Positions 43,799 to 52,056 of a stretch of 64,000 nucleotides of DNA are shown piece by piece. The DNA lies in assembly GCF_030450125.1 (NCBI RefSeq), contig NZ_CP123923.1:1364001-1428000 (forward strand). The letters are read 5' to 3'. The notes beneath the pieces are model-generated. The model ran no database searches and had not been told where the DNA came from. It saw only the letters and a program-made list of their open reading frames with translations. A program made the translations under genes and the position numbers. How positions within the stretch are numbered: position 1 is the stretch's first letter; each line of letters opens with the position of its first letter. The DNA comes from Streptomyces sp. WP-1. Lineage in GTDB: Bacteria > Actinomycetota > Actinomycetes > Streptomycetales > Streptomycetaceae.

Positions 43799-44215
43799 TC
43801 ACTGAGCGTGTCCCCCTTGGCCTTCGATGCGCTCGTGTCGCGTGCCCTGGCGCAGGGTGAGCGACATCAGGTCGCTGGGCGCGTCCAGCCGTACGCGGTG
43901 CCAGCGGCCACGGGGCACGATCACGGCGGAGCCCGCCCGCAGCCGCACCGTCTCCTCGGCACCGCCCGGCTCGGCGGGCCGGAAGTGGAGGCGGACGGCG
44001 CCGGTCAGGCAGCACACCGCCTCGTCCGCCTCCGGGTGCATCTCCCAGTGGTCGGCGTGCACATCGGCGTCCGTCTCCGCGTGGAACGCCGCGAGGTGCC
44101 AGGAGCCGGGGTCGCCGCCGGCCATCCGCCGCTCGGCGGCCATGACCCGGCCGTCCCGGTCGATGTGCAGCGCGGCGGCGAACAGGTCGACGGGGGCGAG
44201 GGGTGTCGTCGTCAT
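43799..44215 (-). CDS. cupin-domain protein
   Basis: A 138-residue single-domain cupin. The metal-binding signature is spread over HADHWEMHPEADEAVCCLTG (His...His....Glu) and RAGSAVIVPRGRWHRVRLDA (the second His). Such small cupins bind a divalent metal and act as isomerases, dioxygenases or sensors; the substrate is unknown. ATG 44215 is followed by MTTTPLAPVDLFAAALH, which fits the family; GAAGGAACCC lies just ahead. It is divergent from a TetR gene, with a candidate operator between. Confidence 0.85.
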   Translation of the reverse strand: MTTTPLAPVDLFAAALHIDRDGRVMAAERRMAGGDPGSWHLAAFHAETDADVHADHWEMHPEADEAVCCLTGAVRLHFRPAEPGGAEETVRLRAGSAVIVPRGRWHRVRLDAPSDLMSLTLRQGTRHERIEGQGGHAQ

Positions 44216-44244
44216 GAGGGGTTCCTTCCAGCCGGTCCTCTGAG

Positions 44245-44263
44245 TTTCTATACTTGTAAGAAA
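44245..44263. promoter_or_regulatory. candidate TetR operator between cupin and tetR
   Basis: TTTCTATACTTGTAAGAAA has TTTCT/AGAAA arms around TATACTTGTA and lies in a short AT-rich window of the 97-base divergent interval, 30 bases before the cupin start. Size and position suit auto- and cross-regulation by the TetR protein encoded at 44313. Confidence 0.45.
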
Positions 44264-44312
44264 AATAGCCCCGGCGCACCGCCGCTGTCGACCCGTGGGG
44301 GATGATGAGGGC

Positions 44313-44981
44313 ATGCCGCAGCCGTCCGCACCGCGCAGGAACCCTGGCCGACCTCCCCGTTTCACCCGCGAGGAGGTCATCGGGGCGGCCCGCCGGATCG
44401 TGGCCGAGGAGGGCGTGGAACGGCTCACCATGCGGCGGCTTGCCACGGAGATCGGCAGCACGCCGATGGCGCTCTACCACCATGTCCGCAACAAGGAGGA
44501 GTTGCTCGTCCTGCTGCTGGACGACCACGCGGCGCGGACGCTGCGCCGGACCGGGATGCCCGCCGAGCCGCGCGAGCGGATCGTCGTCGCCGCCGCCGCG
44601 ATCCACCGGGCGCTCGCCGACTGCCCCTGGATCGTGGAGGTGCTGACCGCGGACGACCTGATGTCCGCCGCCGCGCTGTGGTTCGTCGAGCAGATCGTCG
44701 ACGGTTTCGTCGCCTGCGGCCTGACGCCCGAGCGGGCCGTCCACGGATACCGCGCGATCTGGTACTACACCGCGGGGGAGATCGTGGTCCGTACGACCGC
44801 GGACCGCCGGCGCGCGGACGACGACCGCCCCACCTACCGGGAGCAGGTCTTCACCGGCCTCGAACCGGGCGAACTCCCCCGCCTGGCGGAACTCGCGGAC
44901 GCCTGGGGCCCGTTGACCGCCGAGGACACCTACCTCGACGGCCTGCGGGCCCTGGTGGAGGGTCTCACCGACAACGGCTGA
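44313..44981 (+). CDS. TetR/AcrR-family regulator
   Basis: A 222-residue TetR protein. The helix-turn-helix is at about 20-60 (EEVIGAARRIVAEEGVERLT, MRRLATEIGSTPMALYHHV) and the C-terminal TetR_C-type domain follows. ATG 44313 is preferred; an in-frame GTG a few codons earlier is possible. It probably represses the divergent cupin gene and itself through the intergenic palindrome. The ligand is unknown. Confidence 0.9.
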   Translation: MPQPSAPRRNPGRPPRFTREEVIGAARRIVAEEGVERLTMRRLATEIGSTPMALYHHVRNKEELLVLLLDDHAARTLRRTGMPAEPRERIVVAAAAIHRALADCPWIVEVLTADDLMSAAALWFVEQIVDGFVACGLTPERAVHGYRAIWYYTAGEIVVRTTADRRRADDDRPTYREQVFTGLEPGELPRLAELADAWGPLTAEDTYLDGLRALVEGLTDNG

Positions 44982-44999
44982 GACCCCCGGATGTGTGCC

Positions 45000-46220
45000 T
45001 CAGCCGCGCTTCGGCGGCTCCGCGACCAGGGCGCCGACCGAGCGCCAGGTGCGGCGGACCTCGCCGGACACGCCTCGCCACCACGCCTCGGCCGGGAGCT
45101 TCCCGGCGGGCTCGAAGGGCTCGCCGGGGCGGGGCAGGGCGACCGCCTGGCCGGCCTCCTCGGCGACCTCCTTGGTCCACTCCCCCGGCTCGGCCCACGG
45201 GTGCGGGGCGAGGTTGAAGGTGCCCCAGTGGATCGGCAGCAGCACGCCGTGCGGGGCGCCGCCCTGGAGGTCCAGATGGGCGCGCAGCCCCTCGTCGGGA
45301 CGCATGTGGATGTCCGGCCAGAACTCGCTGTAGGCCCCGATCTGCACCATCGTGGCGTCGAACGGGCCGTGGGCGGCGCCGATGTCCTTGAAGCCGTCGA
45401 AGTAGCCGGTGTCGCCGCTGTGGTAGATCCGGTGCTCCTCGCCGGCGACGACCCAGGAGGCCCACAGGGTGTGCTGGGTGTTGCGCAGGCCCCGGCCGCA
45501 GAAGTGGCGGGCCGGGGTGGCGGTGAGGGTGATGCCACCGATACGCGTCGACTCGTGCCAGTCCAGTTCGCGCAGCCGGTCCGGGGAGACGCCCCAGTGT
45601 TCGAGGTGGGCGCCGACGCCGAGCGGCACGGCGAAGACGGTGTCGGTCCCGGCCAGCGCCTTGATGGTGGGCAGGTCGAGGTGGTCGTAGTGGTCGTGGG
45701 AGATCACCACCACGTCGACGTCCCCGAGCGCGGCGAGCGGCAGCGGCACGGGGTGCAGCCGCTTGGGCCCGGCGAAGGGGAGCGGGGAGCAGCGCTCGCC
45801 CCACACCGGGTCGAACAGCACCCGGTGGCCGTCGATCTCGGCGAGCACGCTGGAGTGCCCCGCCCAGGTCAGCCGCAGGCCCGTGGCGGGCGGCCGGGCG
45901 AGGTCGGCGAAGGTCGTGGGGTGCACCGGGACGGTGCCTCTGGGGGCGCGCAGCGGGCGGGTCTCCTTGTCGAAGAAGACCTTCGCGAAGTCCAGCGTGG
46001 AGCCGGAGGGCCGGGTGCGCGCGGTGCCGCCGGGGTTCTGGAAGACGCCGTCCTTGAAGTGCGGGGAGCGGCGGATGCGTGCCAGCCGCTCACCGCCCGG
46101 GTCCGCGCCGAAGGCCGCCGGGCGCGGCACACGGGGCCCTGAGGTCGAGGAACGCGGACCGGTCACGGTACCTCCCGGTGGAGTGGTGGGGCCCTCCATT
46201 ATGGTCGGCCCATCCGACAA
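45000..46220 (-). CDS. metallo-beta-lactamase-fold hydrolase (NAPE-PLD/UlaG-like)
   Basis: A 406-residue MBL-fold protein. VLFDPVWGERCSPLPFAGPK, the metal motif SHDHYDHLD, ARHFCGRG, YHSGDTGYFDGF and LLPIHWGTF match the group that includes N-acyl-phosphatidylethanolamine phospholipase D and related lipid phosphodiesterases. The first 40 residues are Pro/Gly-rich and may be overextended: ATG 46199 is an alternative start seven codons in. The role is likely hydrolysis of a phospho- or lactone ester. It is convergent with the tetR gene and divergent from the dehydrogenase. Confidence 0.85.
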   Translation of the reverse strand: MSDGPTIMEGPTTPPGGTVTGPRSSTSGPRVPRPAAFGADPGGERLARIRRSPHFKDGVFQNPGGTARTRPSGSTLDFAKVFFDKETRPLRAPRGTVPVHPTTFADLARPPATGLRLTWAGHSSVLAEIDGHRVLFDPVWGERCSPLPFAGPKRLHPVPLPLAALGDVDVVVISHDHYDHLDLPTIKALAGTDTVFAVPLGVGAHLEHWGVSPDRLRELDWHESTRIGGITLTATPARHFCGRGLRNTQHTLWASWVVAGEEHRIYHSGDTGYFDGFKDIGAAHGPFDATMVQIGAYSEFWPDIHMRPDEGLRAHLDLQGGAPHGVLLPIHWGTFNLAPHPWAEPGEWTKEVAEEAGQAVALPRPGEPFEPAGKLPAEAWWRGVSGEVRRTWRSVGALVAEPPKRG

Positions 46221-46240
46221 CCCGGAAACGACCCGGTACT

Positions 46241-46258
46241 ACTGAATGCTGATTCAGT
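46241..46258. promoter_or_regulatory. operator 1 upstream of the amino-acid dehydrogenase
   Basis: ACTGAATGCTGATTCAGT is a palindrome with 7-base arms, ACTGAAT and ATTCAGT. A second, related site follows at 46288. Position between the MBL gene and the dehydrogenase suggests binding by the TetR regulator encoded just downstream of the dehydrogenase. Confidence 0.65.
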
Positions 46259-46287
46259 ACGTTGACGAGCGCGGGACCCCGCCCGAT

Positions 46288-46305
46288 ACTGACTCGGCAT
46301 TCAGT
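46288..46305. promoter_or_regulatory. operator 2 upstream of the amino-acid dehydrogenase
   Basis: ACTGACTCGGCATTCAGT has the same length and ACTGA...TCAGT ends as operator 1; the centres are 47 bases apart. It lies 24 bases before the dehydrogenase start, so occupancy would block the promoter. Confidence 0.6.
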
Positions 46306-46328
46306 ACGACGACCCCGAGGACCCGCCG

Positions 46329-47540
46329 ATGACCGCCCCCTTGATCTCCCTCACCTGGACCGATCACGTGACCGGCAGGCAGGGCTTCCTCGTCGTGGAC
46401 CGGCTGGTGCGGGGCGTGTCCAGCGGCGGGCTGCGGATGCGCCCCGGCTGCACGCTGGAGGAGGTGACCGGCCTGGCCCGGGGCATGACCATGAAGGAGG
46501 CCCTGCACTACGACCCCGAGGGCCGTTATGTCCCGCTCGGCGGCGCGAAGGGCGGCATCGACTGCGATCCGCGCGACCCGGCGGCGTACGGGTTGCTGGT
46601 GCGCTATCTGCGGGCGGTGCGGCCGTACGTCGAGAGCTGCTGGACGACCGGTGAGGACCTGGGCCTCACCCAGGACCTGGTGGACCGGGCGGCGGCCGAG
46701 GCGGGCCTGGTCTCCACCGTGCAGGCGGTGTACCCGCTGCTGGACGACGAGGCGGCGGCCCGGGCGCGGCTCGCGGACGCCTTCGCGGTCGAGGTGGACG
46801 GCATCGGCCTGGACGAGCTGGCCGGGGGCTGCGGGGTGGCCGAGTCGGTGCTGACCGCGCTGGACCGCGCGGGGATGCCGCACCGGGGGACGCGGGTCGC
46901 CGTGCAGGGCCTCGGCACCATGGGCGGGGCGACGGCGCGCTTCCTCTCAAGGGCGGGTCTGCGCGTGGTCGCGGTCGCCGATGTCGAGGGCACGATCGCC
47001 AACCCGGACGGCCTCGATGTCGAGGCGCTGCTCGCGGCGCGGGACGGCTACGGCACGGTCGACCGCTCCGCGTTGCGCCCCGCGGACCGCCGGCTGCCCG
47101 GTGACGCCTGGCTGGCGGCGGACGCGGAGGTGCTGGTGCCCGCGGCCGTGTCGTACGCCGTCGACGCCTCGAACCAGGCGCGGATCAGGGCCCGTTGGAT
47201 AGCGGAGGCGGCCAACATGCCGGTGCTGCCGCAGGCGGAGGCGCTGCTGGCCGCGCGCGGGGTGACCGTGCTGCCGGACGTGGTGGTCAACTCGGCGACG
47301 AACGCCTGGTGGTGGTGGACCCTGTTCGGCGACATCGGCCCCGACGCGGAGGGGGCGTTCGCCCACGTCCGCCGTTCCATGCGCGCCCTGCTGACCCTGG
47401 TCCTCGACCGGGCGGCGGCCGACGGTACGACACCCCGCGCGGCGGCGCACGCCGTGGCGGCCGACCGGCTGCCGGTGCTCGCCGAGCGGTTCGGGTCGTA
47501 CCGGCGGGACGGAGCGGGCGGAGTGGACGGACTAGGGTGA
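46329..47540 (+). CDS. Glu/Leu/Phe/Val-type amino-acid dehydrogenase
   Basis: A 403-residue NAD(P)-dependent oxidative deaminase. SSGGLRMRPGCTLEEVTGLA and the catalytic Lys region YVPLGGAKGGIDCDPRDP carry the family's active-site residues. GTRVAVQGLGTMGGATARFL is the nucleotide-binding loop, and LPDVVVNSATNAWWWWTLFG is at the back of the active site. The length is shorter than full glutamate dehydrogenases (about 450) and resembles leucine or valine dehydrogenase-type enzymes. The substrate cannot be decided. A TetR gene starts four bases after the stop, and two palindromes precede the start. Confidence 0.87.
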   Translation: MTAPLISLTWTDHVTGRQGFLVVDRLVRGVSSGGLRMRPGCTLEEVTGLARGMTMKEALHYDPEGRYVPLGGAKGGIDCDPRDPAAYGLLVRYLRAVRPYVESCWTTGEDLGLTQDLVDRAAAEAGLVSTVQAVYPLLDDEAAARARLADAFAVEVDGIGLDELAGGCGVAESVLTALDRAGMPHRGTRVAVQGLGTMGGATARFLSRAGLRVVAVADVEGTIANPDGLDVEALLAARDGYGTVDRSALRPADRRLPGDAWLAADAEVLVPAAVSYAVDASNQARIRARWIAEAANMPVLPQAEALLAARGVTVLPDVVVNSATNAWWWWTLFGDIGPDAEGAFAHVRRSMRALLTLVLDRAAADGTTPRAAAHAVAADRLPVLAERFGSYRRDGAGGVDGLG

Positions 47541-47544
47541 CCGG

Positions 47545-48162
47545 GTGGCGAGAGTGCGGTTGAGCGTGGCCGAGCGGCAGGAGGAGCTGCTGCGGGCCGC
47601 CGTCGAGCAGATCGAGGCGCGGGGCGTGGCGGCGGTCAGGATCGCCGATGTGGCGGCCGCGCTCGGGGTGAGCAACGCGCTGGTGCTGTACCACTTCTCG
47701 ACCAAGGAGAAGCTGGTCGCCGCCGCGTTCGCGCACGCCGCCGAGGGCGATCTCGCGCATCTGCGCAAGCTGCTCGGGCGGCGGACGACCGCGCTGCGCC
47801 GGCTGCGGGCCGCGGTGCGCTGGTACGCGCCGACCGGTCAGGCCAAGGGCTGGCGGCTGTGGATCGAGGGCTGGGCCGTCGCCCTGCGCGAACCCGCCCT
47901 GCGCGAGGTCACCCGCGAGCTGGACCGCCGGTGGAAGGCGGCCCTCGCCGAGGTCATCGCCGAGGGCGTCGCCGCCGGCGAGTTCACCTGCCCCGACCCC
48001 CGGGCCGCGGCCCTGCGCCTGACCGCCCTCCTCGACGGCCTCGCCGTCCAGCTGACCTCGTACCCGGGCTCGGTACCGCGAGCGCGGGCGCAGGAGTGGG
48101 TGGACGAGGCGCTGGCCCGGGAACTGGGGGTGGAGCGGGGGAGGTTGACGGGGCGGGCTTGA
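47545..48162 (+). CDS. TetR-family regulator
   Basis: A 205-residue TetR protein with a BetI-like C-terminal domain. The helix-turn-helix is at about 10-50 (QEELLRAAVEQIEARGVAAV, RIADVAAALGVSNALVLYHF). GTG 47545 lies four bases after the dehydrogenase stop, so it is co-transcribed and likely represses the unit through the paired ACTGA...TCAGT palindromes. Its inducer may be an amino acid or keto acid used by the enzyme. Confidence 0.9.
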   Translation: MARVRLSVAERQEELLRAAVEQIEARGVAAVRIADVAAALGVSNALVLYHFSTKEKLVAAAFAHAAEGDLAHLRKLLGRRTTALRRLRAAVRWYAPTGQAKGWRLWIEGWAVALREPALREVTRELDRRWKAALAEVIAEGVAAGEFTCPDPRAAALRLTALLDGLAVQLTSYPGSVPRARAQEWVDEALARELGVERGRLTGRA

Positions 48163-48350
48163 GGGGGCAGGGCCGCCGGGGCGGGTTCGACCGGGCGCCT
48201 GCCGGCTCCGACCGGGCCGGCCCCGGGCCCCGGCCGCTCATGGTCACCCCGTACGGGCGCCTGCTCGTGGGTGGTCGGCGCCGGAGCGGCGGCGTCCGCC
48301 GCCCGGCGCCGCCCACCACCTCAGCCGCACGCGGCCCTCGTCCGCCGCCC

Positions 48351-49664
48351 TCAGCCGATCGCCCTCTCCCCCGCCCCCAGCCGCGCCAACGCCCCCGTCA
48401 CCATCGCCGTGATCCCCGTCTGCAACGTCAGCCGCACGCTCGGCAGGTAGCGGGGCGAGTGGTTCGCCGGCAGTGCGCGGAGTCTCGCCGCGGGGTCGGG
48501 GCCGGGGGCCGCGGCCCATTGGGCCGGGCCGGTGGCGCCGAGCATCCAGTAGCAGCCCCGGATGCCGCCGTGGCCGTGCAGCGGCGCGCCCGCGCCTGTC
48601 AGGAGCGGGAAGTCCTCGGTGGCCAGGGCGGGGGGCCAGGATGTGACGCGGGCGGCGCCGAACGCGGACCGGTGGGCGGTGCGCACGCCGTCGGTGACCT
48701 CCGGGTCGGTCACGGTGATCCCGGAGCGGGAGACGGTGGTGACGGTGACCCGGGGCCGCGGCGCGGCCGTCGCGGCCTCGGCGTGGGCCAGCCGTACGAC
48801 GTCCGCGACGGCGTGGTCGAGGGCCGGTTCGGAGAAGCCGCGCAGGGAGACGAGCAGGTCGGCGCGGTCGGGGAGCACGTTCCCGGGGTGCCCGGTGTCC
48901 CCGGCGCGCAGCGCGGTGGCGGTGACGGCGGGGCGCCCGCTCTCCCCGGCCGCGACCTCGGGCAGCCGCGTCACCAGCCCGGCCGCCGCCCGCAGCGGGT
49001 CGGCGGCGAGGTGCGCGGTGGCGGCGTGGCCCCCGTCGCCCTCGAAGGCCACCGACAGGGTGCGGCTCCCGGCCAGCACCGGGCCCTCGGCGTGCGCCAC
49101 CATCCCGGCCGGGAAGGGCGCGGTGTGCTGGGCGAGGACCTCGTCGGGCGGGGTGACACGGTCGTACAGGCCGTCCTCTAGCATGGCCCGGGCACCGCCG
49201 AGGGTCTCCTCCGCGGGCTGGCCGAGCAGGAGCAGCGTGCCCCGCCACCGGTCCCGCCGGGCCGCGAGCCAGCGTCCGGCGGCCGCCGCACAGGCGAGGT
49301 GGGCGTCGTGGCCGCAGGCGTGCATCACGGGCACCGGACGGCCGTCGGGCCCGGTGGTGGTGGCGGTGCTGGCGTACGGCGCGCCGGTGGCCTCGGCGAC
49401 CGGCAGCGCGTCGAGTTCGGCGCGCAGCAGGACGGCGGGGCCCTCGCCGTTGCGCAGTTCGGCCGCGACGCCATGGCCGCCGATGCCGCGCAGCACCCGG
49501 TAGCCGTCGGCCTCCAGCCGGTCCGCGAACCGGGCGGCGGTGCGCGCTTCGGCGCCGGAGAGTTCGGGGTGGCGGTGCAGGTCGAGGTAGAACTCGGCCG
49601 TCGGCGCCAACAGGTCGGCCAAGCCCGGGAGTTCATAGGTGGTTCGGGTGGGTTTGGTGCTCAT
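48351..49664 (-). CDS. M20-family metal-dependent amidohydrolase
   Basis: A 437-residue M20D-type amidohydrolase. Metal and catalytic motifs include DLHRHPELSG near the N-terminus, MHACGHDAHLACAAAAGRWL, LGQPAEETLGGARAMLEDGL and LATEDFPLLTG. The RAELDALPV segment fits aminoacylase/IAA-amino-acid hydrolases, so it likely removes an acyl group from an amino acid. The start is ATG 49664; an in-frame start at 49712 would add 16 residues. It is divergent from the azole-peptide precursor and is probably not part of that cluster. Confidence 0.88.
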   Translation of the reverse strand: MSTKPTRTTYELPGLADLLAPTAEFYLDLHRHPELSGAEARTAARFADRLEADGYRVLRGIGGHGVAAELRNGEGPAVLLRAELDALPVAEATGAPYASTATTTGPDGRPVPVMHACGHDAHLACAAAAGRWLAARRDRWRGTLLLLGQPAEETLGGARAMLEDGLYDRVTPPDEVLAQHTAPFPAGMVAHAEGPVLAGSRTLSVAFEGDGGHAATAHLAADPLRAAAGLVTRLPEVAAGESGRPAVTATALRAGDTGHPGNVLPDRADLLVSLRGFSEPALDHAVADVVRLAHAEAATAAPRPRVTVTTVSRSGITVTDPEVTDGVRTAHRSAFGAARVTSWPPALATEDFPLLTGAGAPLHGHGGIRGCYWMLGATGPAQWAAAPGPDPAARLRALPANHSPRYLPSVRLTLQTGITAMVTGALARLGAGERAIG

Positions 49665-49844
49665 GTCAGTGGCTCCTCGGGCGGGTGTCAGCGAGGTGAC
49701 AGCGAACGGCAAGGGGGGTGCGCGCGGACGCGCGTAGAACTGTGGAGTGCCGGAAGGCCGTGACGCTCCCGCGGTGGCGGGGTGGCGCGGTCCGCACCGC
49801 CCGGCCGGCTGTTTCGCACCGTCCCCGAAACGGAAGGAGTCGTC

Positions 49845-50018
49845 ATGTCCGACAACGCCCTCGCCTCCCTCGCCCAGGAGATCCTGGACCTGGAGTCGGA
49901 GACCTTCGAGATCACCGACTACTCGGACGCCAGCGAGGTCATGCTCGGTTCGTCGACGAGCTGTTCCTCCACCAGCACCTGCTCCAGCACCACCAGCACC
50001 ACCTCCTGCACCGCCTGA
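49845..50018 (+). CDS. azole/dehydroamino-acid peptide precursor
   Basis: A 57-residue RiPP precursor. ATG 49845 is preceded by GGAAGGAG. The leader (residues 1-34: MSDNALASLAQEILDLESET, then FEITDYSDASEVML) is acidic and resembles thiazolylpeptide-type leaders. The core, residues 35-57, begins GSSTSCSSTSTCSS and ends with TA. It has 3 Cys, 10 Ser and 8 Thr, so 21 of 23 residues can be cyclised or dehydrated. The biosynthetic operon runs towards it on the other strand, and a hairpin separates the two. YcaO enzymes would make azolines from Cys, Ser and Thr, SagB would oxidise some to azoles, and the LanB pair would make Dha and Dhb. The core cut site and pattern cannot be fixed from sequence. 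Confidence 0.93.
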   Translation: MSDNALASLAQEILDLESETFEITDYSDASEVMLGSSTSCSSTSTCSSTTSTTSCTA

Positions 50019-50036
50019 CGTCCGACGTCGGCGGAG

Positions 50037-50061
50037 AGGTCCCCGGCCCTGCCGGGGACCT
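50037..50061. terminator. bidirectional hairpin between precursor and YcaO operon
   Basis: AGGTCCCCGGC at 50037-50047 and its exact complement at 50051-50061 enclose a three-base loop and are followed by TTTC. It lies 18 bases after the precursor stop and 28 after the end of the minus-strand operon, so it can terminate both convergent transcripts. Confidence 0.85.
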
Positions 50062-50088
50062 TTCGCGTTCCGGGCACGTCACGGTCGG

Positions 50089-52056
50089 TCAGGGGAAGGG
50101 GTGCGGCACCAGCCGCAGGTCCTCCTCCCGCAGCGGGGCGGGCACCAGCCCCGCGCGGTACGGCGCGGTCCGCAGCCTCGGCAGGTGCGGCGCCCGCTGG
50201 CGCGGCCAGCCGAAGTCGATCGGCAGCAGCCCGGGCGCGAGCGTGGCGACCGTGCGCAGACCCATCCGCCGCTGCTCCGGTGTGGTCTGGTCGACGGCGA
50301 TGACATCGCAGTCCGCGTCGGCCAGCAGATCGCGCAGCAGCGTGACGTCGTCGAGCAGATCGGTGGTGCGGGGCCGGCGCCGGTCCCAGTCGGCGAACAG
50401 CTCGGCGAGCGGGGCCACTCGGGGCGGGGCGAGGTAGCTTCGGGCGTGCTCGCGCATGACGGGCAGCCCGAACAGGGCGGCGTGGTCGGGCAGTCGTACG
50501 ACCTTGTCGAAGTCCTCTGCCATGGCGGCGAGTTCGGCGGGCCGTTCGGCGACCTGGCGGGGCAGGTGCGGGATGTAGGTGAGGATCTCGGAGAGCGCCG
50601 ACTCCACGGCGGTCTCCGGGTCGAAGGAGGCGCCGGCCGCGAACGCCAGGGTGCCGGGTCCCTCGTCGCGGCGGACGGCGAGGCCGGTGACGACCGGTAC
50701 CGGCAGGTCCACCCGGTTGTCGAAGACATGGACGTCGTAGCCCTGGAGTCCGGCGCGGGCCGCCATCGCCCGTACCCGGGCGCCGCCGACCGAGTCCAGG
50801 TCGATCTCCGGCAGCGGCAGGTCGCCGTACCAGCCGAGCAGGAAGGCGTCCCGCTCCAGGAGTTCGAGCAGTCCGAAGAAGACCGCCTCCTCCACACCGG
50901 CGCCGGTGGCGCAGCCGTTGGAGCACTCGAAGACGAAGTTGTCCTCGCGGGTGCCCGCGCTGTAGTAGACGAGCCGGGCGGGCACCAGTACGGGCCGCTC
51001 GTCGCGCAGTGACCAGCCGGTGACCCAGGGGATCGGCCTGGCCGGGTCGAAGGGTTCGACCATCGGGTCCTCGGCGTAGGTGCGCGGCGCGTACAGCCCG
51101 CAGGTGCGGGGGTCCAGGGCGCGGTCGCCGAGGTCGTCGTAGGCGGCGGTGACGACGGGGGCGCGGTGGCGGCGGTGGGTGCCGGCGTAGCGCTCCAGTC
51201 CTTCCAGGAAGGCCAACTCGCGGCTGCGGGCGAAGGAGTTGGCCTGGCCGCTCCAGGTGACGTCGGTGAGCCCGGCGTAGCCCCGCATGAAGACGCTGCC
51301 CGCGACCGGCGCGGTGGTGGGCGAGGTGACGTCGATCCAGGTGCCGCCGCCCAGCACCCCGCACACCGGGTTCGCGAGCCCCTTGACCGGCACGGGGAAG
51401 TCGCCGGGGCGGCCCGAACGGTATGCGTCGGGGCCGGTTTTGGGGCGGGAGGTCAGGGGTCCCACGGTGTGCTGGGCCGCCGCCTCGGCCACGGCTTCGG
51501 CGGTCGCGGGGCGGCAGTGCGGGCACATCGGGTCGGGCAGCAGCGGGAAGGTGCGGACCTGGAGGGTCGCCAGGTCGAGTTCGGTGACCCGGGGCAACTC
51601 CCCGTCGGGGCCGGGGGGTTCGTGCCGGGCGGCGCCAGCGGCGATGAGGCGGTGCAGGGACCAGACGGCGTCCACCAGATGGTCGGGCAGGGCGGGCCAG
51701 GGACCGGCGGCCGTGGTCCCGGTGCCGGTCTCCAGCGCGTCCCTTTCGGTGCGGGTGCGCAGCCGCTGGCGGCGCATCGCGAGGCAGGTGCCACACGCCC
51801 GGCCCGCACTGCCGGTGCCGCCCCAGGGCCCCAACAGCACGGCCTGGGCGGTGAGATGGATCTCGGCCGTGTGCGGGGGCACCGGCGTGGCCGGGACGGG
51901 ACGGTCGCCGAGGACGTTGCTGTCGCCGACGCGGGAGACGGCGGGGGCGGGCAGCAGCCCCGCCGCGGCGGCGCGGGCCGCAAGGCGGTCCTGGAGGGCC
52001 GCGCGGGCGGCCTCCAGGGGTGCCGCCGCCGGGGCGGGGGCGGTGACGGTGGTCAT
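50089..52056 (-). CDS. TOMM YcaO cyclodehydratase (second copy, end of operon)
   Basis: A 655-residue YcaO-domain protein, the ATP-dependent enzyme that cyclises Cys, Ser or Thr side chains onto the backbone. The N-terminal region (about 1-260) has paired cysteines, CGTCLAMRRQRL and PMCPHC, likely a structural zinc site as in E1-like partner domains. The YcaO domain has ATP-site residues in FLEGLERYAG, ECSNGCATG and ELLERDAFLLGWY. It ends in PHPFP, the Pro-rich C-terminal tail typical of cyclodehydratase YcaOs. The ATG overlaps the permease stop (ATGA). It is a paralogue of the YcaO at 60986, so the two may form a heteromer or act on different residues. Confidence 0.92.
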   Translation of the reverse strand: MTTVTAPAPAAAPLEAARAALQDRLAARAAAAGLLPAPAVSRVGDSNVLGDRPVPATPVPPHTAEIHLTAQAVLLGPWGGTGSAGRACGTCLAMRRQRLRTRTERDALETGTGTTAAGPWPALPDHLVDAVWSLHRLIAAGAARHEPPGPDGELPRVTELDLATLQVRTFPLLPDPMCPHCRPATAEAVAEAAAQHTVGPLTSRPKTGPDAYRSGRPGDFPVPVKGLANPVCGVLGGGTWIDVTSPTTAPVAGSVFMRGYAGLTDVTWSGQANSFARSRELAFLEGLERYAGTHRRHRAPVVTAAYDDLGDRALDPRTCGLYAPRTYAEDPMVEPFDPARPIPWVTGWSLRDERPVLVPARLVYYSAGTREDNFVFECSNGCATGAGVEEAVFFGLLELLERDAFLLGWYGDLPLPEIDLDSVGGARVRAMAARAGLQGYDVHVFDNRVDLPVPVVTGLAVRRDEGPGTLAFAAGASFDPETAVESALSEILTYIPHLPRQVAERPAELAAMAEDFDKVVRLPDHAALFGLPVMREHARSYLAPPRVAPLAELFADWDRRRPRTTDLLDDVTLLRDLLADADCDVIAVDQTTPEQRRMGLRTVATLAPGLLPIDFGWPRQRAPHLPRLRTAPYRAGLVPAPLREEDLRLVPHPFP

